Source of the DNA: Larsenimonas salina
GTDB lineage: Bacteria > Pseudomonadota > Gammaproteobacteria > Pseudomonadales > Halomonadaceae
Reading direction: 5' to 3'
Assembly: GCF_023736155.1 (NCBI RefSeq)
Contig: NZ_JAMLJJ010000002.1
Span: 310,001 to 374,000 of the forward strand
Length of the DNA: 64,000 bases
The position numbers and the translations under genes are program-made. This document shows, in pieces, positions 36,072-45,901 of this stretch (position 1 is the stretch's first letter; the number at the start of each line of letters is the position of its first letter). The notes beneath the pieces were generated by a model. The model saw only the letters and a list, made by a program, of their open reading frames with translations, was not told where the DNA came from and ran no database searches.

Positions 36072-36818
36072 TCAGACGCCGCCGTCGATGTCGAGTTTCG
36101 CACCGGTGGTGAATGAGGCGCCCTCGCTTGCAAGCCATAAAATGCCGCTGGCGATTTCACGCGCGTTGCCGGCGCGCCCGAGCGGGATGTTGGCCGAGGA
36201 TGTTTCCGGCTTGTCCGGATTGCCACCGCTTGCGTGAATCTCGGTGTCGATCACGCCGGGGCGAACCGCGTTGACCCGGATGCCATCGCCGGCAAGCTCC
36301 TTGGCAAGCCCTTCGGTGAAGGTGTCGATGGCGCCCTTGGACGCGGCGTAATCGACGTACTCACCGCTGCCCCCTCGATGCGCGGCCGCCGAAGACACAT
36401 TGATGATCGAGCCGCCGTTTCCGCCGTGTCGGGTCGACATGCGTTTGATCGCCTCGCGGGCACAGAGAAACGGCCCGGTCACGTTGATGCGCATCATTCG
36501 CTCGATGCGCTCGGCGCTCATGGCCTCGACGCGTGATACCTGATCGACAATGCCTGCGTTGTTGACCAGCACGTCCAGCCGCCCGAAGCGCTCATCGACC
36601 GCCTCGAACAGCCGTACGATGTCGGCTTCCGAAGCCATATCGGCCTGCACGGCGATGGCCTCGCCGCCCTTGGCTTCGATGGCCTCGACCACCGCGGAAG
36701 CGGCGTCGCGGTCGGTTCGGTAACTCAGCGCGACGGCGTAGCCGGCCTCAAAGGCAAGCTGTGCGGTGGCCGCACCGATGCCGCGACTGCCGCCGGTGAT
36801 CAACATGACGTTATTCAT
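36072..36818 (-). CDS. Short-chain dehydrogenase/reductase
   Basis: A 248-residue classical SDR similar to the YgfF/glucose-1-dehydrogenase-like group. Cofactor motif ITGGSRGIG (7-15), NNAG (about 86-89), catalytic Ser in NVSSAAAHRGG, and YVDYAASKG with Tyr and Lys of the active site; the segment RVNAVRPGVIDTEIH is conserved. An Arg after beta-2 (SYRTDRDAA) suggests NADP preference. The substrate is unknown. It sits between ilvE and holC, interrupting the usual pepA-holC-valS order, and is probably co-transcribed with both. Confidence 0.82.
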   Translation of the reverse strand: MNNVMLITGGSRGIGAATAQLAFEAGYAVALSYRTDRDAASAVVEAIEAKGGEAIAVQADMASEADIVRLFEAVDERFGRLDVLVNNAGIVDQVSRVEAMSAERIERMMRINVTGPFLCAREAIKRMSTRHGGNGGSIINVSSAAAHRGGSGEYVDYAASKGAIDTFTEGLAKELAGDGIRVNAVRPGVIDTEIHASGGNPDKPETSSANIPLGRAGNAREIASGILWLASEGASFTTGAKLDIDGGV

Positions 36819-36835
36819 GGTGCCCTCGTCTTTAT

Positions 36836-37930
36836 TCAGGCCAGCTTGACCAGCCAGCCGTGAGTGTCTTCGGCCCGGCCATATTGAATGTCGAGCAGTT
36901 TCTTGCGAAGGGTCGAGGCGATGCGTGTCTCTTCGCCGCCCTTGATGCGCTCTTCCGGCGTGACCAGTTCTGCAATCGGGGTAATGACGGCGGCGGTACC
37001 GCAGGCGAAAACTTCAGCGATCTCGCCGCTTTTCACGCCCTCGCGCCACTCATCGATGCTGATGCGGCGCTCTTCCGGCGACAGGCCTTCTTCCCGGGCA
37101 AGCTCAAGGATGCTGTCGCGGGTCACGCCTTCCAAAATGGTACCGGTCAGTTCGGGGGTGACGATGCGGCCATCCTTGTAAACAAAGAACAGGTTCATGC
37201 CGCCGAGTTCTTCGATCCACTTGTTTTCGACCGCATCCAGAAACGCGACTTGAGCACAGCCATTGGCTTCGGCTTCCTGCTGGGCAACCAGCGAGGAGGC
37301 GTAGTTGCCGCCGCACTTGGCCGCACCGGTGCCACCTGGTGCCGCGCGATTGTAGTGCTGGGACAGCCATATGGAGACGGCGTTAAGGTCACCCTTGAAA
37401 TACGACCCGGCCGGCGAGGCGATGACGTAGTAGTCCACCAGCTTGGCCGGTTTGACGCCGAGAAACTTCTCGCTTGCGATCATGAACGGGCGAATGTAAA
37501 GGCTGCATTCCTCGGTGTCGTCCTTGGGCGTGGGGACCCAGGCCTTGTCCTGCTCGACCAGGGCTTTAACCGAGCCAAGGAAGGTTTCGTCATCGAGCTC
37601 GGGCAGCGCGAGACGGCGCGCGGAGCGACGAAAGCGCTCGGCGTTCTTTTCAGGACGAAAGGTCCAGACGCTGCCGTCGGCGTGGCGGTAGGCCTTAATG
37701 CCTTCAAAGATTTCCTGGGCGTAGTGAAGCACGGATGCCGCCGGGTCAAGCGACAGCGGCCCATAGGGAATGACTTCGCCGCGCTCCCAGCCGGTGGCCT
37801 TGGTCCAGCGGACATGTGCCATGTGATCGGTAAAGTACGTGCCAAAACCGGGGTTGGCCAGAATGCCGTCACGAAGAGAGTCGGCGGTTGGGGTCGTGGT
37901 CGGGCGAACGTAAAAGCCGTCGGTGCTCAC
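36836..37930 (-). CDS. ilvE: Branched-chain amino acid aminotransferase
   Basis: A 364-residue fold-type IV PLP aminotransferase of the longer BCAT type (YwaA/eukaryotic-like, about 360 aa) rather than the 309-residue E. coli IlvE. Seen are HYAQEIFEGIKAYR, the PLP-Lys region GTGAAKCGGNYASSL, EELGGMNLFFVY, and GTAAVITPI near the C-terminus. It interconverts Leu, Ile and Val with their 2-oxo acids. The GTG start at 37930 (STDGFYVRP) has GGAGA eight bases upstream; an ATG at 37954 adds eight atypical residues and has no good box. Confidence 0.9.
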   Translation of the reverse strand: MSTDGFYVRPTTTPTADSLRDGILANPGFGTYFTDHMAHVRWTKATGWERGEVIPYGPLSLDPAASVLHYAQEIFEGIKAYRHADGSVWTFRPEKNAERFRRSARRLALPELDDETFLGSVKALVEQDKAWVPTPKDDTEECSLYIRPFMIASEKFLGVKPAKLVDYYVIASPAGSYFKGDLNAVSIWLSQHYNRAAPGGTGAAKCGGNYASSLVAQQEAEANGCAQVAFLDAVENKWIEELGGMNLFFVYKDGRIVTPELTGTILEGVTRDSILELAREEGLSPEERRISIDEWREGVKSGEIAEVFACGTAAVITPIAELVTPEERIKGGEETRIASTLRKKLLDIQYGRAEDTHGWLVKLA

Positions 37931-38060
37931 TGGGCATTCTCCATCTAGACGCATCGCGATAAACCTAAGGGTAAGGCCAGCCGTCAGGCTGTGCCGTTAA
38001 GCATGACATAAGCGCGCCTCGCCCGGAAAGGGCGGGCGCGCGGGGCCGGTCGGGCCTGGA

Positions 38061-39563
38061 TCAATCGTTGCTGATCTGGACGATTTCGTCGGCGCGGTTG
38101 AACAGGTACTGGCTCAAAAGGCCAACCGGACGGCCTGTGGCGCCTTTCTTGCCATCCCAGGCGACGCCTGCGATGTCCAGGTGTGCCCACGGGTAGTTCT
38201 CTGCAAACCGGGACAGATAGCACGCCGCGGTAATGGTGCCGGCCTTTTTGCCGCCGATATTGGCAAGGTCTGCGTAGTTGGAATCGAGCTGGCTCTGGTA
38301 CTCGTCCCACAGCGGCAGATGCCAGGCGCGGTCCCAGGCCTGTTCGCCGGCGTCGAGCAGATCAAGCGCGACGTCGTCATCGTTGGACAAAAGCCCGGCG
38401 GCGTGGTCGCCAAGTGCCACGATGCAGGCGCCGGTAAGTGTTGCGATGTCGATGACGGTTGCCGGGTTGTAGCGCTCGGCGTAGGCCAGGGCGTCACACA
38501 TGACCAGACGGCCTTCGGCGTCGGTGTTGAGGATTTCGACGGTCAGGCCCTTCAGGGTCTTGATGATGTCGCCGGGCTTGAGCGCACGGCCATCGGGCAT
38601 GTTCTCGGCGGCTGCAACGATGGCAACGACGTTGATGGCCGGTCGGGTTTCAAGCAGCGTCTTCATGGTACCGAACACGCTTGCCGCGCCGCCCATGTCG
38701 AATTTCATCTCGTCCATGTCGGCGCCGGGCTTGATCGAGATACCACCGGAATCGAAGGTGATGCCCTTGCCGACAAGGACGTAGGGCGCTTCGTTGTCGG
38801 CCGCCCCCTTGTATTCCATTACGATCATGCGCGGCGGCTCGGCGCTGCCCTTGCCAACGGCGAGCAGCGCGCCGGCACCGAGCTCCTCGAGCTGATGCTC
38901 ATCGAAAATGGTGACCTCGAGCGCCGAGTCGCGGCCAAGCGCTTCGGCCTGTTCGGCCAGATAGCGCGGCGTGCAGACGTTGGCCGGCAGGTTGGCAAGC
39001 TGGCGGGTCAGGTTGATGCCACGGCCCACGGCCTGGCCCCGGGCAACGCCTGCTTCAGCCTCACTCTTGGCATTGGTGTCGCTCAGTAGAATGTTGAGCG
39101 TTTCAAGCGTATACGCGGCCTTCTTGGTGGTCTTGTAGTCGTCGAAGCGATAAAGGGCACGGATGCCGGCCTCGGCGATCATGCGGGCTTTCCAGGCGGT
39201 ATCCACGTCCGGCACGTCGATGTCGGTAAACGCGATGGCGGCGTTGTCGACCTTGAGCGTGAGCAGATGCATAAGTGCGGCGTCGAGGGCCTTGCGGTAG
39301 TTTCCCTGGTTCATCTTGTCCGATGCGCCGCATCCCACCAGCAGCAGACGGTCCGTGCTCAGCCCGGGTGCGAAGGGAAGCAGCTGGGTCTTGCCAAGGC
39401 TTGGCTCGAAATCGCCGCGCTCGATCAACTGGTTGATCAGCCGCTCGCTTGCGTCATCGAGCTTCTCGGTGGCCGTCAGGAGTGGCGCGTCCGCCAGCAC
39501 CGGAACGACGATACAATCCGTTTCCGTTTTGGCGGGGTTGATGGTGAGAACGGGAAATTCCAT
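38061..39563 (-). CDS. pepA: Cytosol aminopeptidase (leucyl aminopeptidase A)
   Basis: A 500-residue M17 aminopeptidase. The catalytic domain has VGKGITFDSGGISIKPG (metal Lys and Asp), KFDMGGAASV, and the M17 signature NTDAEGRLVM, as well as the N-terminal regulatory/DNA-binding domain. PepA trims N-terminal residues with two divalent metals and in E. coli also acts in Xer recombination and carAB control. The start 39563 (MEFPVLTINPAK) has GGAGA just upstream. It is divergent from lptF, a conserved arrangement. Confidence 0.96.
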   Translation of the reverse strand: MEFPVLTINPAKTETDCIVVPVLADAPLLTATEKLDDASERLINQLIERGDFEPSLGKTQLLPFAPGLSTDRLLLVGCGASDKMNQGNYRKALDAALMHLLTLKVDNAAIAFTDIDVPDVDTAWKARMIAEAGIRALYRFDDYKTTKKAAYTLETLNILLSDTNAKSEAEAGVARGQAVGRGINLTRQLANLPANVCTPRYLAEQAEALGRDSALEVTIFDEHQLEELGAGALLAVGKGSAEPPRMIVMEYKGAADNEAPYVLVGKGITFDSGGISIKPGADMDEMKFDMGGAASVFGTMKTLLETRPAINVVAIVAAAENMPDGRALKPGDIIKTLKGLTVEILNTDAEGRLVMCDALAYAERYNPATVIDIATLTGACIVALGDHAAGLLSNDDDVALDLLDAGEQAWDRAWHLPLWDEYQSQLDSNYADLANIGGKKAGTITAACYLSRFAENYPWAHLDIAGVAWDGKKGATGRPVGLLSQYLFNRADEIVQISND

Positions 39564-39757
39564 GGGGTCTCCACAAGACAAGGGTAAGGTGATTCGCGAT
39601 AATGCAGGCCCATGATGCGTCTGAATGTGATCGCATGGCGCCAGACAGTGTCCATGTCAGTGTACGCAAAGGCCATCGCTATTGCATGGGCACAAATGCA
39701 CCGAGCTGACCTGACTCATCGTCAAGGGTCATGCCCTGAAGGCTAGGGAGTCAACGT

Positions 39758-40840
39758 TTGATCGTTTTCCGATATTTGATCCGGCAGATTCTGGTGACCA
39801 TGTCTGCCGTGGCGGGTGTGCTGCTGCTGGTCATCATGGGCAGCCGGTTCATTCGCTATTTTACCGATGCGGCTAATGGTGATATTCCAGCGCGGCTTCT
39901 GGGGTCGCTGATGCTCTTTCACATGCCGAGCTTTCTGGAACTGGTGCTGCCGCTGGCGCTGTTTCTCGGGGTGCTCCTGGCCTATGGGCAGCTTTACCTC
40001 AACAGTGAAATGACTGTGCTGACCGCCTGTGGCGTCAGTCGCAAGCGTCTTCTAAGAGTCACGCTCTGGCCTGGCGCACTGGTTGCGATGATGGTGGCGG
40101 CCTGCTCGTTGTGGCTAACGCCGATGGGCCTTGCCCAGAACGAGCGCCTGATTACCGCCCAACAGCAGCAGGCCGATTTCAGCGCGCTGACGCCGGGGCG
40201 GTTCCAGGAGATCGGTGATCGCACCATCTATACCGAGCGCGTCACTCGCAACAGCTCAAAGCTCGAGCACGTGTTCGTTGCTGAAACCCAAAAGCGCAAT
40301 GGACAGGCGCCGGAGCAGATCGTCACGCGCGCCGACAGCGGCTATCAGACCAACGACCCCGACACCGGCAGCCGCTTTCTAGTGCTCTCAAATGGGGAGC
40401 GTTACGTTGTGACGCCCGGGCAGGCGGTCGGTGACCGGCTTCAGTTTGACACCTACGCCGTGCGACAGGAGCGTACGTCGGTTACCGGCGACATCGACGA
40501 TGAGGAGATGCTGTCGACGCTTGCGCTCTGGCGCGATGGGTCGGACAAGGCGATGTCGGCACTTCAATGGCGCATCAGTCTGGTGGTGATGGTGCCGATC
40601 CTGATTCTGATGGCGCTGCCGCTGTCTCGGGTCAACCCCCGCAGCGGGCGCTTTGCCAAACTGGTTCCGGCGATCATCCTGCACATGAGCTATCTGAGCC
40701 TGTTGCTTGCGGCCCAGAACGCGCTGGCCAAGGGGCAGTTGCCGGCGTGGATTGGCATGTGGCCGATCCACGCGCTGTATCTTGTCATCGGAATTTTCCT
40801 GTTCAATCGCGGCCGGCCGAGGAGACGTCGTCATGTTTGA
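39758..40840 (+). CDS. lptF: LPS export ABC transporter permease LptF
   Basis: A 360-residue inner-membrane permease with three N-terminal and three C-terminal helices flanking a periplasmic jellyroll (about 125-260). With LptG and LptB2 it extracts LPS from the inner membrane into the Lpt bridge. The start is TTG at 39758: residues IVFRYLIRQILVT align with the family N-terminus (IIFRYL), and AGGGAG precedes it at good spacing. It is divergent from pepA across 194 bp. lptG overlaps by 8 bp. Confidence 0.95.
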   Translation: MIVFRYLIRQILVTMSAVAGVLLLVIMGSRFIRYFTDAANGDIPARLLGSLMLFHMPSFLELVLPLALFLGVLLAYGQLYLNSEMTVLTACGVSRKRLLRVTLWPGALVAMMVAACSLWLTPMGLAQNERLITAQQQQADFSALTPGRFQEIGDRTIYTERVTRNSSKLEHVFVAETQKRNGQAPEQIVTRADSGYQTNDPDTGSRFLVLSNGERYVVTPGQAVGDRLQFDTYAVRQERTSVTGDIDDEEMLSTLALWRDGSDKAMSALQWRISLVVMVPILILMALPLSRVNPRSGRFAKLVPAIILHMSYLSLLLAAQNALAKGQLPAWIGMWPIHALYLVIGIFLFNRGRPRRRRHV

Positions 40841-41894
40841 TCGTCTGGATCGCTACATTGCCCGAAATGTGCTGAGCGCCATGCTGGTCGTTCAGCTACT
40901 GATTCTCGGGCTCGATTTCATCATTACCTACATCAATGACCTGGGCGACGTTCGAGGCGACTACGGCGCGTTTCAGGTGCTTTTGTATCTGTTGATTCGC
41001 CTGCCGTACCGGTTTTACGAGTACGCCCCGGTGGGCGTGCTGCTCGGGGCACTTTTGGGGCTTGGCACGATGGCCTCGAGCAACGAGTTGACCATCATGC
41101 GCTCGGCCGGTCGCTCGCTGGTGCGCATCATCTGGGGAGTAATGAAGCCACTTGGGCTGGTGATTCTGATCACCATGGCAATGGGCGAGCTGGTGGCGCC
41201 CCAGACCGAACAGTTCGCCTCGAGCTGGCGTGACCAGCTCAGGCAGGGCTCGGGCCACGTGGTCAGTGAGGACGGGGGCTGGCAGCGTGAAGGCGACAGC
41301 TTCTACAACTTCGGCTCGATCCGAGGGGACAACACTCTGATCAACGTCAACCGCTATCAGTTCGATGACAATCGGCTGGTGCTGGCCTCGCACGCCGATC
41401 GCGCCGTCTATGACGGCGACGCCTGGCGGCTTGAAAACCTGCGCGTGACGCACTTCACGGATAACCGCACCGAGGTCAGCACTAAGGCGAGCGCCGAATG
41501 GGACACGGATCTTCGGCCCGAGCTCTTAAAGCTGATCATTAATGACAAGGAAAGCCAGTCGATCGCGGATCTGTGGCGCTACGGGCGCTATCTGAACGAT
41601 CAAGGGCTCGACGCGACCACAAGCTGGCTCTACTTCTGGCAAAAAGTACTGCAGCCCGTAGTGCTGGCAGGGCTTGTGCTGGTGGCGGCCTCATTCGTGT
41701 TCGGACCGCTTCGGACGGTGGCGGCGGGCACACGGGTTTTTTACGGCATCATCACGGGACTGGTGTTCAAGTACATGCAGGATCTATTGGCACCGGCCTC
41801 GACGCTCTTTGGGTTCTCTCCCATCTGGGCGGTGCTTCTGCCCTCGCTTTTATGTTTTGCCATCGGGTTTTTGATGCTTCGGCGAACGGGCTGA
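40833..41894 (+). CDS. lptG: LPS export ABC transporter permease LptG
   Basis: A 353-residue permease partner of LptF with the same 3+3 helix layout. The N-terminus LDRYIARNVL and the coupling region LGTMASSNELTIMRSAGRS are typical, as is the C-terminal ASFVFGPLRTVAAGTRVFYG. The start at 40833 (MFDRLDRYI), inside the end of lptF, fits the family; the frame is open further upstream in lptF. A strong terminator follows. Confidence 0.95.
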   Translation: MFDRLDRYIARNVLSAMLVVQLLILGLDFIITYINDLGDVRGDYGAFQVLLYLLIRLPYRFYEYAPVGVLLGALLGLGTMASSNELTIMRSAGRSLVRIIWGVMKPLGLVILITMAMGELVAPQTEQFASSWRDQLRQGSGHVVSEDGGWQREGDSFYNFGSIRGDNTLINVNRYQFDDNRLVLASHADRAVYDGDAWRLENLRVTHFTDNRTEVSTKASAEWDTDLRPELLKLIINDKESQSIADLWRYGRYLNDQGLDATTSWLYFWQKVLQPVVLAGLVLVAASFVFGPLRTVAAGTRVFYGIITGLVFKYMQDLLAPASTLFGFSPIWAVLLPSLLCFAIGFLMLRRTG

Positions 41895-41932
41895 GCACGG
41901 TCCCATCGTCACGTGACATAGCGGCACGACAA

Positions 41933-41967
41933 GAGCACGGCGCAGGAAACGCGCCGTGCTCTTTTTT
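41933..41967 (+). terminator. Rho-independent terminator of lptFG
   Basis: Perfect 11-bp stem GAGCACGGCGC (41933-41943) and GCGCCGTGCTC (41951-41961), 7-nt loop, six T residues after. Confidence 0.93.
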
Positions 41968-42075
41968 ATCCGCCGGTCCATTCGGCCAAGGTGGAGTGGC
42001 AAAGCGCGGGATTCTTCCTAAGGTGAATTCTGGAGGCGGTGTGACCGCCGAAGACGTTTGCCAAGGAGTTCCCCC

Positions 42076-43596
42076 ATGAAATATGCCCATCCCGGAAGCC
42101 CCGATGCGCTGGTGACCTTCAAGTCCCGTTATGACAATTTCATTGGCGGACAATGGGTTGCGCCCTCGTCCGGTGAATATCTGGACAATGTCACCCCCGT
42201 CACCGGCAAAGTGTTCTGTGAGGTGCCGCGCTCGAACGCCGATGACATCGAAAAGGCCGTACAGGCGGCGAAAAAGGCCTTTCCCGGCTGGAGCAAGACC
42301 GCACCGGCCGAACGGTCTAACGTGCTACTGCGCATCGCCGACCGGCTTGAGCAGAATCTGGAGCTGCTTGCCGTGGCGGAAACCTGGGACAACGGCAAAT
42401 CGATTCGTGAGTGCCTGGCCGCCGATATCCCGCTGATGATCGACCACTACCGTTATTTCGCCGGCTGCATTCGCGCGCAGGAAGGCAGCATCAGTGAGAT
42501 CGATGAGTATACCGTTGCGTATCACTTCCATGAGCCCTACGGCGTGGTCGGCCAGATCATCCCGTGGAATTTCCCGCTTCTGATGGCTGCCTGGAAAATC
42601 GCGCCGGCGCTGGCGGCGGGCAATACCGTTGTTTTGAAGCCGGCCGAGCAGACGCCGGCCTCGATCTGCGTGATGCTCGAATTGATCGAGGACCTGCTGC
42701 CGGAAGGCGTGCTCAACGTGGTGCACGGCCTTGGGGAAGAGGCGGGCGACGCGCTGTCGTCCAGTGAGGGCATCTCAAAACTTGCATTTACCGGTTCGAC
42801 CCCGGTTGGCAGCATGATCATGGGCAAGGCCGCCGAGCGCATCATTCCGGTGACCCTCGAGCTTGGTGGTAAATCGCCTAACGTCTACTTCTCCGATGTG
42901 ATGGATCATGGCGAAGACTTCATCAACAAGTGCGTCGAAGGCTTGATGATGACGTTTTTGAACCAGGGCGAGGTCTGCACCTGCCCATCGCGCGCGCTGA
43001 TTCAGGAAGACATCTATGACGATCTGATGAATCGCGCCATCGAGCGTGCCAAGACCCTGAAGCAGGGCGACCCGCTCGATACCGAGACCGAGATGGGCGC
43101 GCAGGTATCCAAGGAGCAGTTCGAGCGGATCCTGTCCTACATGAAGATCGGCCGGGAAGAGCAGGCCGAGTTCATCGTTGGCGGCGACAAGTCAACGCTT
43201 GAGGGCGACCTTGCCGGCGGCTTCTACGTCCAGCCGACCATGCTCAAGGGCAACAACAGCATGCGGGTATTCCAGGAGGAGATCTTCGGGCCGGTGCTGT
43301 CGATCACTACGTTCAAGGACGAAGCCGAGGCGCTCGAGATTGCCAACGACACCGAGTTCGGCCTCGGGGCGGGGGTCTGGACTACCGACATCAACCGGGC
43401 CTATCGCATGGGACGTGCGATTCAGGCCGGGCGCGTGTGGACCAACTGCTATCACCAATACCCTGCGCACGCGGCCTTCGGCGGCTACAAGAAATCGGGT
43501 ATTGGTCGCGAGACCCACAAGCAGATGCTCGATCATTACCAGCAGATCAAATGTCAGCTCATTTCCTATGACCGCAACCCGGCTGGACTCTACTGA
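42076..43596 (+). CDS. NAD-dependent acetaldehyde dehydrogenase (ExaC/AldB-like)
   Basis: A 506-residue aldehyde dehydrogenase. Over its full length it resembles the ExaC/AcoD/AldB group (YAHPG start, [30 protein letters not shown]). The catalytic Cys is in [11 protein letters not shown] and the general-base Glu in LELGGKSPN; the cofactor motif is FTGSTPVGS. It oxidises acetaldehyde or similar aldehydes to acids. Start 42076 has AAGGAG seven bases upstream. With the alcohol dehydrogenase that follows it can form an ethanol-to-acetate route. Confidence 0.9.
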   Translation: MKYAHPGSPDALVTFKSRYDNFIGGQWVAPSSGEYLDNVTPVTGKVFCEVPRSNADDIEKAVQAAKKAFPGWSKTAPAERSNVLLRIADRLEQNLELLAVAETWDNGKSIRECLAADIPLMIDHYRYFAGCIRAQEGSISEIDEYTVAYHFHEPYGVVGQIIPWNFPLLMAAWKIAPALAAGNTVVLKPAEQTPASICVMLELIEDLLPEGVLNVVHGLGEEAGDALSSSEGISKLAFTGSTPVGSMIMGKAAERIIPVTLELGGKSPNVYFSDVMDHGEDFINKCVEGLMMTFLNQGEVCTCPSRALIQEDIYDDLMNRAIERAKTLKQGDPLDTETEMGAQVSKEQFERILSYMKIGREEQAEFIVGGDKSTLEGDLAGGFYVQPTMLKGNNSMRVFQEEIFGPVLSITTFKDEAEALEIANDTEFGLGAGVWTTDINRAYRMGRAIQAGRVWTNCYHQYPAHAAFGGYKKSGIGRETHKQMLDHYQQIKCQLISYDRNPAGLY

Positions 43597-43687
43597 TAGA
43601 GCGCCTTATCGCGAATGGAAAATCGATTTATTGCAGATAGGGCGCTTTGTCACATCGTTTAAGTATCAGTTAAGTCGTATAAAAGAG

Positions 43688-43708
43688 GGGCACTTCGGTG
43701 CCCTTTTT
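43688..43708 (+). terminator. Terminator between the aldehyde and alcohol dehydrogenase genes
   Basis: GGGCAC (43688-43693), stable TTCG loop, GTGCCC (43698-43703), then five T residues. It suggests that the two dehydrogenase genes are separate units or partly attenuated. Confidence 0.8.
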
Positions 43709-43729
43709 CAATGACGCGAGAGGTGGATC

Positions 43730-44764
43730 ATGGCGACCATGAAGGCAGCTGTCGTAACCGAGTTCAATAAACCACTGGAGATTCGCGAAGTACCGGTGCC
43801 GGAGGTCGGCCCCGGGCAGGTACGAATGAAGGTCGAAGCCTCAGGTGTGTGTCATACCGACCTGCACGCGGCCCAGGGCGACTGGCCGGTCAAGCCCAAC
43901 CCACCCTTTATTCCGGGGCACGAGGGCGTCGGGTTCGTCGAAGCCGTAGGCGCCGGAGTTTCGCACCTGAAAGAGGGCGACCGCATCGGGGTGCCCTGGC
44001 TGTATTCGGCCTGTGGCCACTGTGAGCACTGCCTGGGCGGCTGGGAAACACTGTGTGAAGCGCAGGACAATACCGGCTACAGCGTCGATGGGGGCTACGC
44101 CGATTTTGTGCTGGCCGATGCCAACTACGTCGGGCATCTGCCCAAAGGCAGTGACTTTGTCGAGATCGCGCCGATTCTCTGCGCCGGCGTCACCGTCTAC
44201 AAGGGGCTCAAGATGAGCGAGGTCAAGCCGGGGCAGTGGGTAGCGATTTCAGGCATCGGTGGGCTTGGTCACGTGGCGGTGCAGTACGCGCGGGCCATGG
44301 GCATGCACGTGGCGGCCATCGATGTCGCCGATGACAAGCTCGCGCTTGCGAAACGACTGGGCGCCGCGCTCACCATCAACGCCCGCAATGACGACCCCGG
44401 TACGGTGCTCAAGCGGGAGATCGGCGGTGCCCATGGGGCGCTGGTGACGGCCGTGTCCGAGACCGTGTTCACGCAAGCCATGACGATGGTTCGCCGCGGC
44501 GGCACCATCGCGCTCAACGGCTTGCCGCCGGGCGAGTTCTCGCTGTCGATCTTTGACATGGTGCTCAACGGCATCACGGTGCGCGGCTCGATTGTCGGTA
44601 CGCGCCTTGATCTTCAGGAATCGCTTGATCTGGCGGGCGAGGGGTTGGTCAAGGCAACGGTCACCACCGACCGGCTCGAGAACATCAATGAGGTGTTCGA
44701 TCGAATGAAGCAGGGGCACATCGAGGGCCGAGTTGTACTGGATATGCAGGGGCTGGATGTCTAG
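43730..44764 (+). CDS. adhP: Zinc-dependent alcohol dehydrogenase (AdhP type)
   Basis: A 344-residue medium-chain dehydrogenase. Catalytic zinc ligands: Cys in SGVCHTDLH, the HEGVGFV His/Glu, and the Cys of [10 protein letters not shown]. Structural zinc loop with four Cys in [18 protein letters not shown]-binding [13 protein letters not shown]. The length and sequence match the ethanol-active AdhP class. It lies behind the acetaldehyde dehydrogenase gene, with an intervening terminator. Confidence 0.92.
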   Translation: MATMKAAVVTEFNKPLEIREVPVPEVGPGQVRMKVEASGVCHTDLHAAQGDWPVKPNPPFIPGHEGVGFVEAVGAGVSHLKEGDRIGVPWLYSACGHCEHCLGGWETLCEAQDNTGYSVDGGYADFVLADANYVGHLPKGSDFVEIAPILCAGVTVYKGLKMSEVKPGQWVAISGIGGLGHVAVQYARAMGMHVAAIDVADDKLALAKRLGAALTINARNDDPGTVLKREIGGAHGALVTAVSETVFTQAMTMVRRGGTIALNGLPPGEFSLSIFDMVLNGITVRGSIVGTRLDLQESLDLAGEGLVKATVTTDRLENINEVFDRMKQGHIEGRVVLDMQGLDV

Positions 44765-44830
44765 AGGGTAACAGGGAGCGTCGGCGTCGGGCCGCGGGCG
44801 TCGCTTGCGGTTCGCGTCTCAATGTCAGAC

Positions 44831-44849
44831 ATAATTGATAGGCATTCTC
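44831..44849 (+). promoter_or_regulatory. Fur-box-like site upstream of bfd
   Basis: ATAATTGATAGGCATTCTC agrees with the 19-bp Fur consensus at 12 positions by eye, with the core TGATA-N2-CATTCTCA. A possible -10 TAGAAT lies at 44875-44880. Fur repression of bfd is established in other gammaproteobacteria. Confidence 0.5.
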
Positions 44850-44939
44850 AACTGAAGGTGAAGTAGAACGAGTATAGAATCTATTTGCACGTGTCTATGC
44901 GAATTATTTACATTTGGCTTTCCACTTGGGAGGAAAGCC

Positions 44940-45140
44940 ATGTTTGTATGTTTGTGCAAGGGCGTGAGCGACCGTCAACTTAAGCAGGCGGTAACAGACG
45001 GTGCCAATAGCTGGCGCGAAGTTCGCATCGAAACCGAGTGCGCCACCCAATGTGGAAAATGCGCCTGCATGGCCAAGGCGATCGTTGACGATGCGCTCGC
45101 TCAGAAGTTCGAAGACTTCGATCTGGCCTACGCGGTGTAA
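44940..45140 (+). CDS. bfd: Bacterioferritin-associated ferredoxin
   Basis: A 66-residue [2Fe-2S] protein that binds bacterioferritin and passes electrons for iron release. The cluster ligands are Cys4 and Cys6 (FVCLCKG) and Cys38 and Cys41 (QCGKC), as in E. coli Bfd. Two further cysteines, Cys34 and Cys43, are close to the second ligand pair and are not in the E. coli protein. GGAGG ribosome-binding site directly upstream. A Fur-like site precedes it and bfr follows after 177 bp. Confidence 0.93.
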   Translation: MFVCLCKGVSDRQLKQAVTDGANSWREVRIETECATQCGKCACMAKAIVDDALAQKFEDFDLAYAV

Positions 45141-45220
45141 GCTGTTTTCAGCCTCACTACCCACTACGAATTGTTCGTATTTTCAGTTTTAAACCGAGGT
45201 TAAAAAAGTTTAAAAAAGTC

Positions 45221-45248
45221 TCGAAATTTCGGATTGGATCACTATACT
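45221..45248 (+). promoter_or_regulatory. Sigma-70-type promoter of bfr
   Basis: TCGAAA (45221-45226), 16-bp spacer and TATACT (45243-45248) about 70 bp before the bfr start. The upstream DNA is A-rich (45200-45220) and may act as an UP element. No clear Fur box overlaps it. Confidence 0.5.
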
Positions 45249-45317
45249 GGCTGCATCGAACATCACAGGCCGCGTTCAAAGCGGTTTATGAACAATAACC
45301 AGTATGAGGAGAAGTCC

Positions 45318-45815
45318 ATGAAGAGTGATCCCAAGGTCATCGAGCACCTGAACATCATCCTCGGCAACGAACTCGTCGCCATCAATCAGTACTTCCTGCA
45401 CGCACGTATGTACCGCAACTGGGGCCTTCACGGTCTTGCCAAGTGGGAATACGAAGAGTCCATCGAAGAAATGAAGCACGCCGATCTCCTGATCGAGCGT
45501 ATTCTGTTCCTGGACGGCGTTCCGAACCTGCAGGACCTTGGCAAGCTTGGCATCGGTGAAGACACCGAAGAAATGCTCAAGAGCGACCTGGCCGCCGAGT
45601 ACAAGGGGCACAAGGACCTGCTGGAAGCGATCAAGTACTGCACCTCGGTCGAAGACTGGGTCAGCCATGATTTGCTCAAGCAAATTCTTGCCGAGGAAGA
45701 AGAGCACATCGACATCATCGAAACCGAGCTTGAGCTGATCAAGAAAGTCGGTCTCGAGAACTACCACGCCAAGCAGATGAATGCTGCCAACGAGCGTGAA
45801 GAAGGCGGCGAGTAA
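45318..45815 (+). CDS. bfr: Bacterioferritin
   Basis: A 165-residue four-helix ferritin with full conservation of the dinuclear ferroxidase ligands (Glu18, Glu51, His54, Glu94, Glu127, His130) and the haem-coordinating Met52, so it should form the 24-subunit haem-bearing iron store. The C-terminal tail ([11 protein letters not shown]) is slightly longer and more acidic than in E. coli. Start 45318 follows AGGAGA. It lies directly after bfd, its reductive iron-release partner. Confidence 0.96.
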   Translation: MKSDPKVIEHLNIILGNELVAINQYFLHARMYRNWGLHGLAKWEYEESIEEMKHADLLIERILFLDGVPNLQDLGKLGIGEDTEEMLKSDLAAEYKGHKDLLEAIKYCTSVEDWVSHDLLKQILAEEEEHIDIIETELELIKKVGLENYHAKQMNAANEREEGGE

Positions 45816-45837
45816 CTGGATCGCCTTCTGTAGAAAA

Positions 45838-45861
45838 AGCCGCCTTCGGGCGGCTTTTTTT
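45838..45861 (+). terminator. Rho-independent terminator of bfr
   Basis: AGCCGCC (45838-45844), TTCG loop, GGCGGCT (45849-45855), then seven T residues including the stem end. A-rich upstream, so it may also work on the minus strand. Confidence 0.92.
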
Positions 45862-45901
45862 ATGCCAGGTGGTTTTTAGCCGGAGGTTTTCAGGGCTTGG
45901 C

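Noticed and set aside
36860..37948. 362-codon open frame opposite ilvE
   Set aside because: Antisense shadow of a clear aminotransferase gene.
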